The notes beneath the pieces are model-generated. The model had not been told where the DNA came from. It worked only from the letters and a program-made list of their open reading frames with translations, and searched no databases. The translations under genes were made by a program, and so were the position numbers. This document shows, piece by piece, positions 39,812-50,142 of a stretch of 64,000 nucleotides of DNA. This stretch comes from Achromobacter xylosoxidans. Lineage in GTDB: Bacteria; Pseudomonadota; Gammaproteobacteria; Burkholderiales; Burkholderiaceae_B. Position 1 is the first letter of the stretch. Every line of letters begins with the position of its first letter. The stretch lies in NCBI RefSeq assembly GCF_001457475.1, contig NZ_LN831029.1, positions 5,890,001 through 5,954,000 of the forward strand, given 5' to 3'.

Positions 39812-41287
39812 ATGCGTTGGCTTCTGGCAATGATCAAGCACGAGACGAACACCTTCTCGCCCGTGCCGACCCCGCTCGCGCGCTTTTTCCGCGGCAATCC
39901 TGAAATCCTGGCCGGCGACCGCGCCATCCGCGCCTACGAGAACACCGACAGCGGCCTGGGCGGCTACATCGAGGTGGCGCGCCGCGTCGGCGCCGAGATC
40001 GTGGTGCCGGTGGCCGCCGAATCCTGGCCCAGCGGCCCGGCCAGCGCCGAGACCCACGAGCTGCTGTGCAAGCGGGTGCTGGACGAGGTCCGCAAGGGCG
40101 GCTACGACGCCATCCTGCTGGACCTGCACGGCGCCATGGTGGCCGAGGGCGTGGAAGACGCCGAGGGCGACCTGCTGCGCCGCCTGCGCGAGATCGATCC
40201 CAAGACGCCGGTGGCGGTGACGCTGGACATGCACGCCAACATCTACGCCGACATCGTCGACAACGCCACCGTCATCAGCGGCTTCCATACCTATCCGCAC
40301 GTGGACATCCGCGAGGCCGGCGTGCGCGCGGCCAACGTCATCGTGCGCACGCTCAAGGGCGAGATCAAGCCCGTGATGACCTGGGGCGGCAAGCCCATGC
40401 TGCCGCACGTCATGTGCCAGGGCACCCACGCCGATCCCAACAAATCGCTGCAGGAGCGCTGCCGCCAGCTGGAGGCCGATGGCGTTCTGGCGGCCTCGGT
40501 GTTCGTGGGTTTCCCCCACGCCGACATCCGCGAGGCGGGCCTTAGCGCCGTGGTCTGTACGGACGCCAACCTGGCCCAGGCGCAGCAATACCGCGACGAA
40601 CTGCTGGAGCGCGCCTGGAACGACCGGGCGAAATGGGTGTTCCATTCCGAGCCGCTGGCGCCCACCATCGCCCGGGCCAAGGCCATCGAGCAAGGCCCGG
40701 TGGTGTTGCTGGACCACTACGACAACACCGGCTCCGGCGGCACCATGGACACCACCGCGGTGCTGGCCGAGGTGCTGCGCCAGGAATTGGACGACGTGGT
40801 GTTCTACGCCATCTGCGATCCCCAGGCGGCGCGCGAGGCCGCCACGGCGGGCGTGGGCAGCACCGTCACCCTGCCCCTGGGCGGCAAGGTGGACATGCCC
40901 GCCATCAAGCGGGCCGGCGAGCCGCTGACGGTGACCGGCCGGGTCAAGCTGGTGTTCGACGGTGTCTACCTGAACCGCGGCCCCATGTATCGGGGCGTGC
41001 GCAATGACACCGGCCTGACGGTGGTGATCGATACCGGACGGGTCGAGATCGTGGTGGTGTCGCGCCACCAGGAGCCCTTCGACATCAATTGCCTGCTGTC
41101 GGCCGGCATCGATCCGCTGCAAAAGCGCTATGTGGTGCTCAAGAGCCGGGTCCACTGGCGCGCCGGCTTCTCCGAGATGGCCACCGAGATCATCGAGTGC
41201 ACCGGCGTGGGCGTCACCACCTCCGACTACGGCCAGCTTGACTTCAAGCATGTGCGCCGGCCGATCTACCCGCTCGATCCCCTGTAA
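39812..41287 (+). CDS. MlrC (M81) family metallopeptidase, copy 2
   Basis: A 491-aa zinc peptidase related to but distinct from copy 1. KHETNTFSPVPTPL, LDLHGAMVAEGVEDAEGD, TLDMHANIYADI, FHTYPHVDIREAGVRAA and DHYDNTGSGGTMDTTAVL are visible. AGGAA six bases before the ATG supports this start over the upstream in-frame TTG. It is the last gene before a strong terminator. Confidence 0.89.
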   Translation: MRWLLAMIKHETNTFSPVPTPLARFFRGNPEILAGDRAIRAYENTDSGLGGYIEVARRVGAEIVVPVAAESWPSGPASAETHELLCKRVLDEVRKGGYDAILLDLHGAMVAEGVEDAEGDLLRRLREIDPKTPVAVTLDMHANIYADIVDNATVISGFHTYPHVDIREAGVRAANVIVRTLKGEIKPVMTWGGKPMLPHVMCQGTHADPNKSLQERCRQLEADGVLAASVFVGFPHADIREAGLSAVVCTDANLAQAQQYRDELLERAWNDRAKWVFHSEPLAPTIARAKAIEQGPVVLLDHYDNTGSGGTMDTTAVLAEVLRQELDDVVFYAICDPQAAREAATAGVGSTVTLPLGGKVDMPAIKRAGEPLTVTGRVKLVFDGVYLNRGPMYRGVRNDTGLTVVIDTGRVEIVVVSRHQEPFDINCLLSAGIDPLQKRYVVLKSRVHWRAGFSEMATEIIECTGVGVTTSDYGQLDFKHVRRPIYPLDPL

Positions 41288-41309
41288 AACACGCGTTGTC
41301 GACAATATG

Positions 41310-41340
41310 GCCGGCGCCCGAGGGCGCCGGCTTTCATTTT
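41310..41340 (+). terminator. Rho-independent terminator of the peptide/amide operon
   Basis: Perfect ten-base arms (41310-41319, 41322-41331) with a two-base loop, followed by TTTCATTTT. It lies 22 bp past the mlrC copy 2 stop. Confidence 0.8.
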
Positions 41341-41496
41341 GAAATCTTCGGTAACGGCGCGCACTGCAACTGGCTACCCCGCCTCGGTATACTCGCCGCG
41401 GGTCCTGACAGGCCGATGAATATGTCCCATTGCCCGCGCCGCTCGACGGCGCCGCGCCGCAGGGACAAGACTCGACAATCAACGACAAAGCAAAAC

Positions 41497-43467
41497 ATGA
41501 AAAAGAGCGTAGCGATCACCTTAGCCGTGGTCATAGTGGGAGCGGGAAGCTGGGTGGGTGCTACCTGGTACACCGGCAAGCGCATCGAGGAAGGCGCGCA
41601 GCGCCGCCTGGCCGAGGCCAACGAGAAGCTGGCCAAGATCACGCCTTTGTTCGGCCTGCGCATCGACCAGATCAAATACGAACGCGGCCTGTTCTCGACG
41701 CAGGCGCGCTACGGCGTGTCGTTCGTCAAGAGCGACAAGAGCCTGAGCGACATGCCGGACGGCATGTTGGAATTCGATGCCCAAATCGAGCACGGCCCGT
41801 TCCCCAAGAGCGCGCTGGCGCGCGGCGCCATCGCGCCCAAGCTGGCTTTCGTCCACACCGAAATGGCCAAGACGGACAACGTCAAGCCGGTGTTCGAGCT
41901 GACCAAGGACGTCTCGCCCCTGGTCACCGATGCCATGGTCAGCTTTGGCGGCAGCACGGCATCGACCGCCCGCATCGCGCCGGTGAAGGTGACGCATGAA
42001 GGCAATTCGGTCGATTTCAGCGGCATGGAAATCACCGGCACGTTCGACCGCGGCCTGGCCGCCATCACCGCCAATGCCAAGACCGACATCCTGGCGGTGG
42101 ACGGCACCAAGGGCAGCGATCCGATCAAGATGGCGATGTCCGGCCTGACCATGGACGTCGACAGCCGCATGGGCAAGTTCGGCCTGTCGGTCGGCGACTC
42201 GGGCATCAAGATCAAGCGCATCGAAGTGATCAAGCCGGACGCCGACGCCAAGGTGATCCTCGACAACTTCAGCTACACCGTCAAGCTGGCCGAGGACGAC
42301 AAGAACATCAACATCCAGGCCGCCTATCAGACCGGCGACATCAACGTCAACGACGTGCCGCTGGGCAACGGCCAGGCCGTCATCAAGCTGGCCCGGCTGG
42401 ACGGCGCCGCGGTCAAGCAGTTGTCCGATACCTACAACCAGCTGATACGCCAATACATGGCCGATGCCCACGACGAGGGCCTGAACGACGAACAGTTCCA
42501 GGTGCTGCTGGATAACGCCGGCAAGCTGCTGGCCGGCAATCCGTCGTTCAGCATCGACCCGATCAGCTGGAAGACCGCCAAGGGCGAAAGCAAGCTGAAC
42601 GTCACGCTGGACCTGGCCAATCCTCCCAACGTCAAGGACCTGACGCCGCAGGAAATCGTGGTCAAGGCCATCAAGCAGATCGACGCCACGCTGGTGATCT
42701 CCAAGCCGATGGTGCAGGACCTGATGGTGCAGTACGCCATCAAGAAGGACGGCATGCCCGCCGACAAGGCCGAAGCCGAGGCCGCCGACAACATCCGCAG
42801 CATGTCCGGCATGGCCGAAATGTTCAACGTCGGCAAGAATGACGGCGACAACATCGTCGGCAAGTTCCACTTCGCCGACGGCATGGGCGACCTGAACGGC
42901 AAGAAGATCCCCGCCGACGAACTGTTCTCGGGCCTGCTGGGCGCGACCGGCATGGACGAGGACATGATGGACGATGAAGACGAAGCCGAGCCGGCCGTCG
43001 GCGCCACCGCCATGGACGACGACATGGCCGCCACCAGCAATGCCGACGTGGTCAACGAGTTCGACGTCGACATGGTCGTCGGCATGCTGGACGACATGGG
43101 CTACACCACGCGCAAGACCGACGGCGATGAAGGCCCGGTGCTGATCCTGGATGCCAGCAACACCGGCGCCACCGACCTGCGCCTGGAATTCCTGTGCAAC
43201 GACTTCTCCGAGAAGTGCTACGACCTGGTCGCCACCGCCACCTACGCCGGCAAGAAGCCGGCCACGCTCAAGGCCATCAACGCCTGGAACCAGCAATACC
43301 GCTGGACCCGCGCCTACCTGGACGACAAGAACCAGGCCGTGCTGCAGATGGACATGAACGCCGAAGGCGGCATTGGCAAGAAGAACCTGCAGATCCTGCT
43401 GAACACCTACTTCAGCATCACCGAGGAATTCGCCACCGCCATCACGGCGGCGCCGGCCAGGAAGTAA
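41497..43467 (+). CDS. DUF945 (YdgA-like) protein fused to a C-terminal YbjN domain
   Basis: A 656-aa protein. MKKSVAITLAVVIVGAGSW begins an N-terminal membrane anchor or signal; the DUF945 body (to about 480) includes GKRIEEGAQRRLAEAN and repeated beta-rich segments. An acidic Met/Asp/Glu linker (about 486-518) leads to a YbjN-like domain (521-645) with LDDMGYTTRK, FLCNDFSEKCYDLVATATY, NAWNQQYRWTRAYLDDKNQ and EGGIGKKNLQILL. DUF945 proteins are periplasmic/inner-membrane with unclear function. YbjN is usually a stand-alone protein; the fusion is unusual and not something I know as standard. Confidence 0.82.
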   Translation: MKKSVAITLAVVIVGAGSWVGATWYTGKRIEEGAQRRLAEANEKLAKITPLFGLRIDQIKYERGLFSTQARYGVSFVKSDKSLSDMPDGMLEFDAQIEHGPFPKSALARGAIAPKLAFVHTEMAKTDNVKPVFELTKDVSPLVTDAMVSFGGSTASTARIAPVKVTHEGNSVDFSGMEITGTFDRGLAAITANAKTDILAVDGTKGSDPIKMAMSGLTMDVDSRMGKFGLSVGDSGIKIKRIEVIKPDADAKVILDNFSYTVKLAEDDKNINIQAAYQTGDINVNDVPLGNGQAVIKLARLDGAAVKQLSDTYNQLIRQYMADAHDEGLNDEQFQVLLDNAGKLLAGNPSFSIDPISWKTAKGESKLNVTLDLANPPNVKDLTPQEIVVKAIKQIDATLVISKPMVQDLMVQYAIKKDGMPADKAEAEAADNIRSMSGMAEMFNVGKNDGDNIVGKFHFADGMGDLNGKKIPADELFSGLLGATGMDEDMMDDEDEAEPAVGATAMDDDMAATSNADVVNEFDVDMVVGMLDDMGYTTRKTDGDEGPVLILDASNTGATDLRLEFLCNDFSEKCYDLVATATYAGKKPATLKAINAWNQQYRWTRAYLDDKNQAVLQMDMNAEGGIGKKNLQILLNTYFSITEEFATAITAAPARK

Positions 43468-43531
43468 GGCGGCCGCGCAAAAACACCCCTCATCTTATGA
43501 ACTGACGTCCCAAATCGTACAGTCCGCAGTC

Positions 43532-43572
43532 AAAAGGCCTGAGCTCGGTTCAACACCGGACTCAGGCCTTTT
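43532..43572 (+). terminator. Rho-independent terminator after the DUF945-YbjN gene
   Basis: Perfect 12-base arms (AAAAGGCCTGAG at 43532-43543; CTCAGGCCTTTT at 43561-43572) around a 17-base loop, then TATTTAAT. The A/T ends let it work on both strands. Confidence 0.8.
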
Positions 43573-44106
43573 ATTTAATCTAACAGTACGGGCCTGTTAA
43601 TACAGCCAAGCCTGTGCGGTCTGGAATATGGGACGGCATGTTGGCCTGAGCCGGGCCAGCGCCCTCTTCAACATGCCGTCAACCTGTAGAAACAGCAGCC
43701 AGCGGCTGCTCTTTCCCATTGCGAAATATCCATTTTTGGATAGTCCTGATGAGCGGCAGACACAGCCGTTCGTCACACGCACGGAATTCGGCTACACCAC
43801 TGGACTCTTTCTGACTAGCAGCAGTCTGCTTGTCCTGTGTCATTGCCGCGCTCCGATATCGCACCCGATTCGCTCGAATCCATTCCCAAAGTTGAGAAAG
43901 CCCTAGGCCTAGCACCATCAGTTTGGGTATTCCCGGCACACGTTGGCCCCCTCCTCTCCCACGACAACTAGGACGATTCCTATTTTTCGAGCAACGCGCG
44001 CACAACGAAATCCGGCTGATAGAATCGCCAAAAAATTACCACAAAATAATATTGAGACAGCATTAACTCGATGAAAAAATGACAGACCTTATTTTCATAA
44101 GACGCT
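43573..44106. other. AT-richer intergenic region at the left edge of the island
   Basis: No gene recognised. It holds a perfect 12-bp inverted repeat (43632-43643 GACGGCATGTTG with 43669-43680), a compact hairpin AGCAGCC/GGCTGCT (43694-43710), and from 44017 on a promoter-like TGATAGAAT. Short ORFs on both strands (for example 43628-43906 plus, 43679-44005 minus) have no recognisable domains and conflicting frames; a decayed gene is possible. Confidence 0.4.
44017..44025 (+). promoter_or_regulatory. Candidate extended -10 promoter for the barrel/C39 operon
   Basis: TGATAGAAT fits an extended -10 (TGn plus TAGAAT). The start would fall near 44032, upstream of both possible ATGs (44071, 44107) of the barrel gene. 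No -35 is needed for this class and none is seen. Confidence 0.35.
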
Positions 44107-44137
44107 ATGCGTCTGCGCGAAAAGTACCATTATCAGT

Positions 44138-44986
44138 TTGATTTCGCTGTTTTGCTCCCCAACGTTAGCTGAACGGCCGCTGTATGTGGAAGGTCTGGTC
44201 CCAGAAGCGGGAACATGGAAGCTCGACACCTCGGTAGCTTACGGGAATCGTGAAGATCAGGGGCTGCAAATCGGCAACCCCTTAATCATACAAACCGGCC
44301 CAACCTCTTTTGTATCCGTATATACAGACGTAGGCGAAGAACGGAAAAACACTGACATAGTGGTTGGGACTGTGGGATTGAGATATGGCCTCACGACTCG
44401 CACTGAACTCTACGTACGGGCTAGTGCCTTTTGGAGCGACACGCGATCCGCAGCCGCAGAATCTGTCTATAGCGCTTCTTCCAAAGGTCTATCAGACATA
44501 TGGTTTGGAACCAGCTACCAGATCAAGGACGATGATGAGTCGCCGGGTTTAATAGGCTTCTCTCAAATTGCGCTCATGGAAAAAACGCACAATACGAGCA
44601 GTCAGTTTAAATCAGCAATGATCGGCTTGGCAGCATACAAAGCTATAGATCCAGTTGTGTTCTCTATGAACACCGCTTTAAGCATGAGTACCGCAAGAGG
44701 CGAAGGAGAAAACCGCCATACCCCCGGATCGCTATTCCTGATCAGCGGTTCCGTTGCATTTGCTGCAAATGATCGAGTCAGCCTCAGCGGCGGAGCGCAA
44801 TGGACAAACAAACAACCCGACTCAGTCGCCGGAGAGAAAAGCGGCTTCCGCACCACCAGCACCGACCTGCTCCTCGGCGTGGGCTATGGCGTCACTGCAA
44901 AAAGCATAGTCAATATATCAATGATATCCGCCATTTCCGGTCGAAAAGGGGCCGACCTGAATCTCGCTTGGTCATATGCATTTTAG
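44138..44986 (+). CDS. Outer-membrane beta-barrel protein with damaged or misread start (island gene 1)
   Basis: The open frame gives 282 aa from a TTG. The body is alternating beta-strand sequence resembling the phenol-degradation MetA/FapF-like transporter barrels: KLDTSVAYG, GLRYGLTTRTELYVRASAF, GLSDIWFGTSYQI, and it ends with aromatic Phe in NLAWSYAF as OM barrels do. ISLFCSPTLA-ERP looks like the end of a signal peptide, but the TTG leaves no charged N-region. The frame stays open upstream to 44075 without an ATG. An ATG at 44107 is out of frame by one; removing a base near 44116-44125 gives MRLRKSTIISLISLFCSPTLA. I suspect a 1-nt indel (mutation or sequencing error). It leads the four-gene island operon. 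Confidence 0.65.
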   Translation: MISLFCSPTLAERPLYVEGLVPEAGTWKLDTSVAYGNREDQGLQIGNPLIIQTGPTSFVSVYTDVGEERKNTDIVVGTVGLRYGLTTRTELYVRASAFWSDTRSAAAESVYSASSKGLSDIWFGTSYQIKDDDESPGLIGFSQIALMEKTHNTSSQFKSAMIGLAAYKAIDPVVFSMNTALSMSTARGEGENRHTPGSLFLISGSVAFAANDRVSLSGGAQWTNKQPDSVAGEKSGFRTTSTDLLLGVGYGVTAKSIVNISMISAISGRKGADLNLAWSYAF

Positions 44987-45043
44987 AAGTTTTCTTAGTG
45001 ATCAAACAGCAATCATTTGCCTCAAACTTTTTGGAAGAGCACG

Positions 45044-45523
45044 ATGAAGACAAGAACCGCAAGTTATCTCGCGTCGCTGGCGTTAGCGTTCGCGTTTACG
45101 CTCCCCGCTCACGCTGCACCACCCAGCATGTCTAATTTTACCGACGCACAGGAGCTTGGACTATTTCGCGAATCAGCTGATCTTCGCCAGCTTGTAGCGC
45201 TTTCCAAAGAGGAGATGAAGGACACGGAAGGGGCCGTATCTCCCATTATTGTTGGTGCGGCATTGGGAGCACTGGTAAACGGGGGGACATATATGGTGGG
45301 CGTAGCACGAGATAAATACCCATACTCGACAGGGGCTCTTGTAGCGAATATGACAAGCGGCGCCCTTATTGGCGCGACGACGGGAGGGCTTGGTGCCGCA
45401 GCAGGTGGCGGACTCACCGCAGGGGCAAACGTGTGGCGCGCAAATGGCGCCTTCGCCAACTTCGGAGCCAATCAGTATTTACGCAGCAGCGAGTGCCGCC
45501 TCAATCAAAAGCTACGCTGCTGA
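45044..45523 (+). CDS. Secreted Gly/Ala-rich peptide precursor with Sec signal and double-glycine-type leader (island gene 2)
   Basis: A 159-aa precursor. Residues 1-24 are a Sec signal ending PAHA. A short charged region follows and then LSKEEMKDTEGA (53-64), which matches the C39 leader pattern L-S-x-x-E-L/M-x-x-x-x-G-A/G. Cleavage after Ala64 would free a 95-aa peptide rich in Gly and Ala with GxxxG-like stretches (VGAALGALVNGG, GATTGGLGAAAGGGLTAGAN) and Cys151/Cys159 near the C-terminus. The composition resembles class II bacteriocins, but repeat-poor amyloid-like subunits are an alternative. GGAAGAG precedes the ATG; a TTG nine codons upstream is less likely. Function is inferred. Confidence 0.7.
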   Translation: MKTRTASYLASLALAFAFTLPAHAAPPSMSNFTDAQELGLFRESADLRQLVALSKEEMKDTEGAVSPIIVGAALGALVNGGTYMVGVARDKYPYSTGALVANMTSGALIGATTGGLGAAAGGGLTAGANVWRANGAFANFGANQYLRSSECRLNQKLRC

Positions 45524-45550
45524 CGCGGACTTATAGAAAGGGAATTGGCT

Positions 45551-45808
45551 ATGGGGGACCTGATCGCCGCCATCATGGGATTTCTAGTCGGACTGGAGAA
45601 TTCAAAACCACAAATGCGATGCCACACCCTGGCAGCCATTGCAGCAGGCCTATTATTTTTTTCTGCCGTATTAGAAGATGCCTGGAACGGCTCCCTCAAC
45701 CCCCAAAGCGTTTCCATTATCGCATTGATATCAAGCGCACTTTATATATTAATTTTATTTACATTAAAATTTTTCGAAAATATAAAGCGAAAGCAAAAAA
45801 AATTATAG
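45551..45808 (+). CDS. Small membrane protein of the island (island gene 3; immunity-like candidate)
   Basis: An 85-aa hydrophobic protein with about two to three TM segments (LIAAIMGFLVGL, LAAIAAGLLFFSAVL, IIALISSALYILILFTL) and a Lys-rich C-terminus (KRKQKKL). It is not a family I recognise. AAGGGA sits eight bases before the ATG, and the gene starts 27 bp after the precursor gene. Small membrane proteins next to bacteriocin genes are often immunity proteins; that is only a guess by position. It ends in an A-run where slippage would extend it, but the extension is not convincing. Confidence 0.6.
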   Translation: MGDLIAAIMGFLVGLENSKPQMRCHTLAAIAAGLLFFSAVLEDAWNGSLNPQSVSIIALISSALYILILFTLKFFENIKRKQKKL

Positions 45809-45895
45809 CCACCATAGAAAACCAACAACATCAAAATTACTGCAGAGACTACCTCAACAGCCTCGGCAGATTAATGTCCAGCAAAGACAATATTC

Positions 45896-46567
45896 TTGAA
45901 AGCCTGCCTCATCATTTTTATTGCAATCGCTTGCCGTACGGCTTATGCAGAAATTCTACTGGTCGGCCCGAACGGGCATCTGTATCTCCACCGACGAGTG
46001 CAAGATTGGAAAAGCCAGCGAGACAGAGACATCACCAAGCAAGATTTCGATTTTTCCTGCGGCGCCGCATCAATGGCCACGCTACTTCAAGGCGCATTTG
46101 GCTTTTCTATTACTGAGTTGCAGTTGCTGCAATTGATGGACAAGCAGAACGGCAGGGCATCTTTTGAAGACATGGCACAAGCGCTACAGGCGCTCGGATT
46201 TCAGGCACAAGGATATTCGGCCACGTTTTCCCAACTCAAGAGCTTGAAGATTCCTGTAATTCTTTATGTGAAGAACAGAAAATATGATCACTTCACTGTC
46301 CTACGCGGGATAAACCAGGATACGATCTGGCTTGCTGATCCCAGTGTCGGCAATCAGACGTTAAGCCGCCACCAGTTTTTAGAAATGTGGGAAACTGACT
46401 TAACACAGAACGACAACGGAGTCAGGCGGGGCCGGTTTCTGGCGATACTACCGTTAAAATCCGGTATCGATAATGGCGAGCAATTCTTCGACTTAGATCC
46501 GAAGAGACAATCACACCCTGCCGTTATACAAATCCCTTCCGGACTAAATCGAAAGAGGTTCCGTTGA
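45896..46567 (+). CDS. Sec-exported stand-alone C39 cysteine peptidase (island gene 4)
   Basis: A 223-aa peptidase of the C39 family without the ABC or TM domains of bacteriocin exporters. MKACLIIFIAIACRTAYA is a signal peptide, placing it in the periplasm. Catalytic set: oxyanion Gln49, Cys55 in FDFSCGAASMATLL, His132 in YDHFTVLRG, Asp148 in LADPSVG. FapD of the functional-amyloid export system is a known periplasmic C39-like protein. The TTG start is forced by the frame (TAA at 45872-45874); no strong ribosome site, so it may be coupled to upstream genes. Its likely substrate is the LSKEEMKDTEGA site of gene 2. Confidence 0.82.
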   Translation: MKACLIIFIAIACRTAYAEILLVGPNGHLYLHRRVQDWKSQRDRDITKQDFDFSCGAASMATLLQGAFGFSITELQLLQLMDKQNGRASFEDMAQALQALGFQAQGYSATFSQLKSLKIPVILYVKNRKYDHFTVLRGINQDTIWLADPSVGNQTLSRHQFLEMWETDLTQNDNGVRRGRFLAILPLKSGIDNGEQFFDLDPKRQSHPAVIQIPSGLNRKRFR

Positions 46568-46643
46568 AAAGGCAAAACGGATCTATCGCCCCGTAGCCGC
46601 CACTCCCAACGAAACCAAGGTTCGCCTAGAGTAAGAGCATTTA

Positions 46644-46668
46644 GGCGGCGTAGCCTCGCCACGCCGCC
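46644..46668. other. Hairpin between the island and gcvP
   Basis: GGCGGCGT (46644-46651) pairs with ACGCCGCC (46661-46668). It lies between convergent gene ends (C39 gene, plus; gcvP, minus) and could help end both transcripts, though no T-run follows. Confidence 0.4.
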
Positions 46669-46701
46669 ATACTCAATCAGATTGCCAAGCCGTCAGCGGC
46701 A

Positions 46702-49575
<2,874 letters not shown>

Positions 49576-49667
49576 GGGGGGATCTCGAGATGGCGGTGTC
49601 GTCGGGAAGGACGGACGGTGATGCATGGACGGGCGGCGGCGCCAGCGCCGCGCCCGCCCTGGCCGGC

Positions 49668-50045
49668 TTAGCCGTTGGCCACGGCTTCGTAGCCGGCGGC
49701 GTCCAACAGCTTGTCGGCATCGGCGGCGTTGACCGGCTTGATCTTGAAGATCCAGGCGGTGAAGGCCGATTCGTTGATCAGGTTGGGGTTGCTTTCCAGC
49801 TCGTCGTTGAACGCGACGATTTCGCCGGCCACGGGCGCGTAGATGTCGGAGGCGGCCTTGACCGACTCGACCACGCCGGCGGTCTCGCCCGCGTTCAGCT
49901 TGGCGCCGACCTTGACGTCGCCGACGAAGACCAGGTCACCCAGCTGGTCCTGGGCGGTATCGGTGATGCCGACGACGAACACGTCGCCTTCGGCTTTGAC
50001 CCATTCATGGGACTCGGTGTACTTGCGATCGGTGGGCAGACTCAT
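49668..50045 (-). CDS. gcvH: Glycine cleavage system H-protein
   Basis: A 125-aa lipoyl carrier. [33 protein letters not shown] N-terminus (shown in part), lipoyl-Lys in [18 protein letters not shown], and [17 protein letters not shown] near the end. CAGGAG six bases before the ATG. It lies between gcvT and gcvP with about 95 bp on each side and shuttles the aminomethyl group between them. Confidence 0.96.
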   Translation of the reverse strand: MSLPTDRKYTESHEWVKAEGDVFVVGITDTAQDQLGDLVFVGDVKVGAKLNAGETAGVVESVKAASDIYAPVAGEIVAFNDELESNPNLINESAFTAWIFKIKPVNAADADKLLDAAGYEAVANG

Positions 50046-50142
50046 GGGAACTCCTGGGGGATTCGGATAAGGAAATGGTGTTGCGCGCCTCGCGCCGGCG
50101 GCCGCGCCCCGCAGGGCCGGCCACCGGCGCGAAGCTTCGAGT

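Noticed and set aside
43628..44005. Overlapping short ORFs on both strands at the island edge
   Set aside because: They conflict with each other, show no domains and contain hairpins. A decayed gene is possible but I cannot support one.
45433..46116. Second open frame through the small membrane gene and the C39 gene, reachable by slippage at the A-run near 45795
   Set aside because: After a plausible start the sequence becomes Arg-rich and runs antiphase through the C39 catalytic region; it is a shadow frame.
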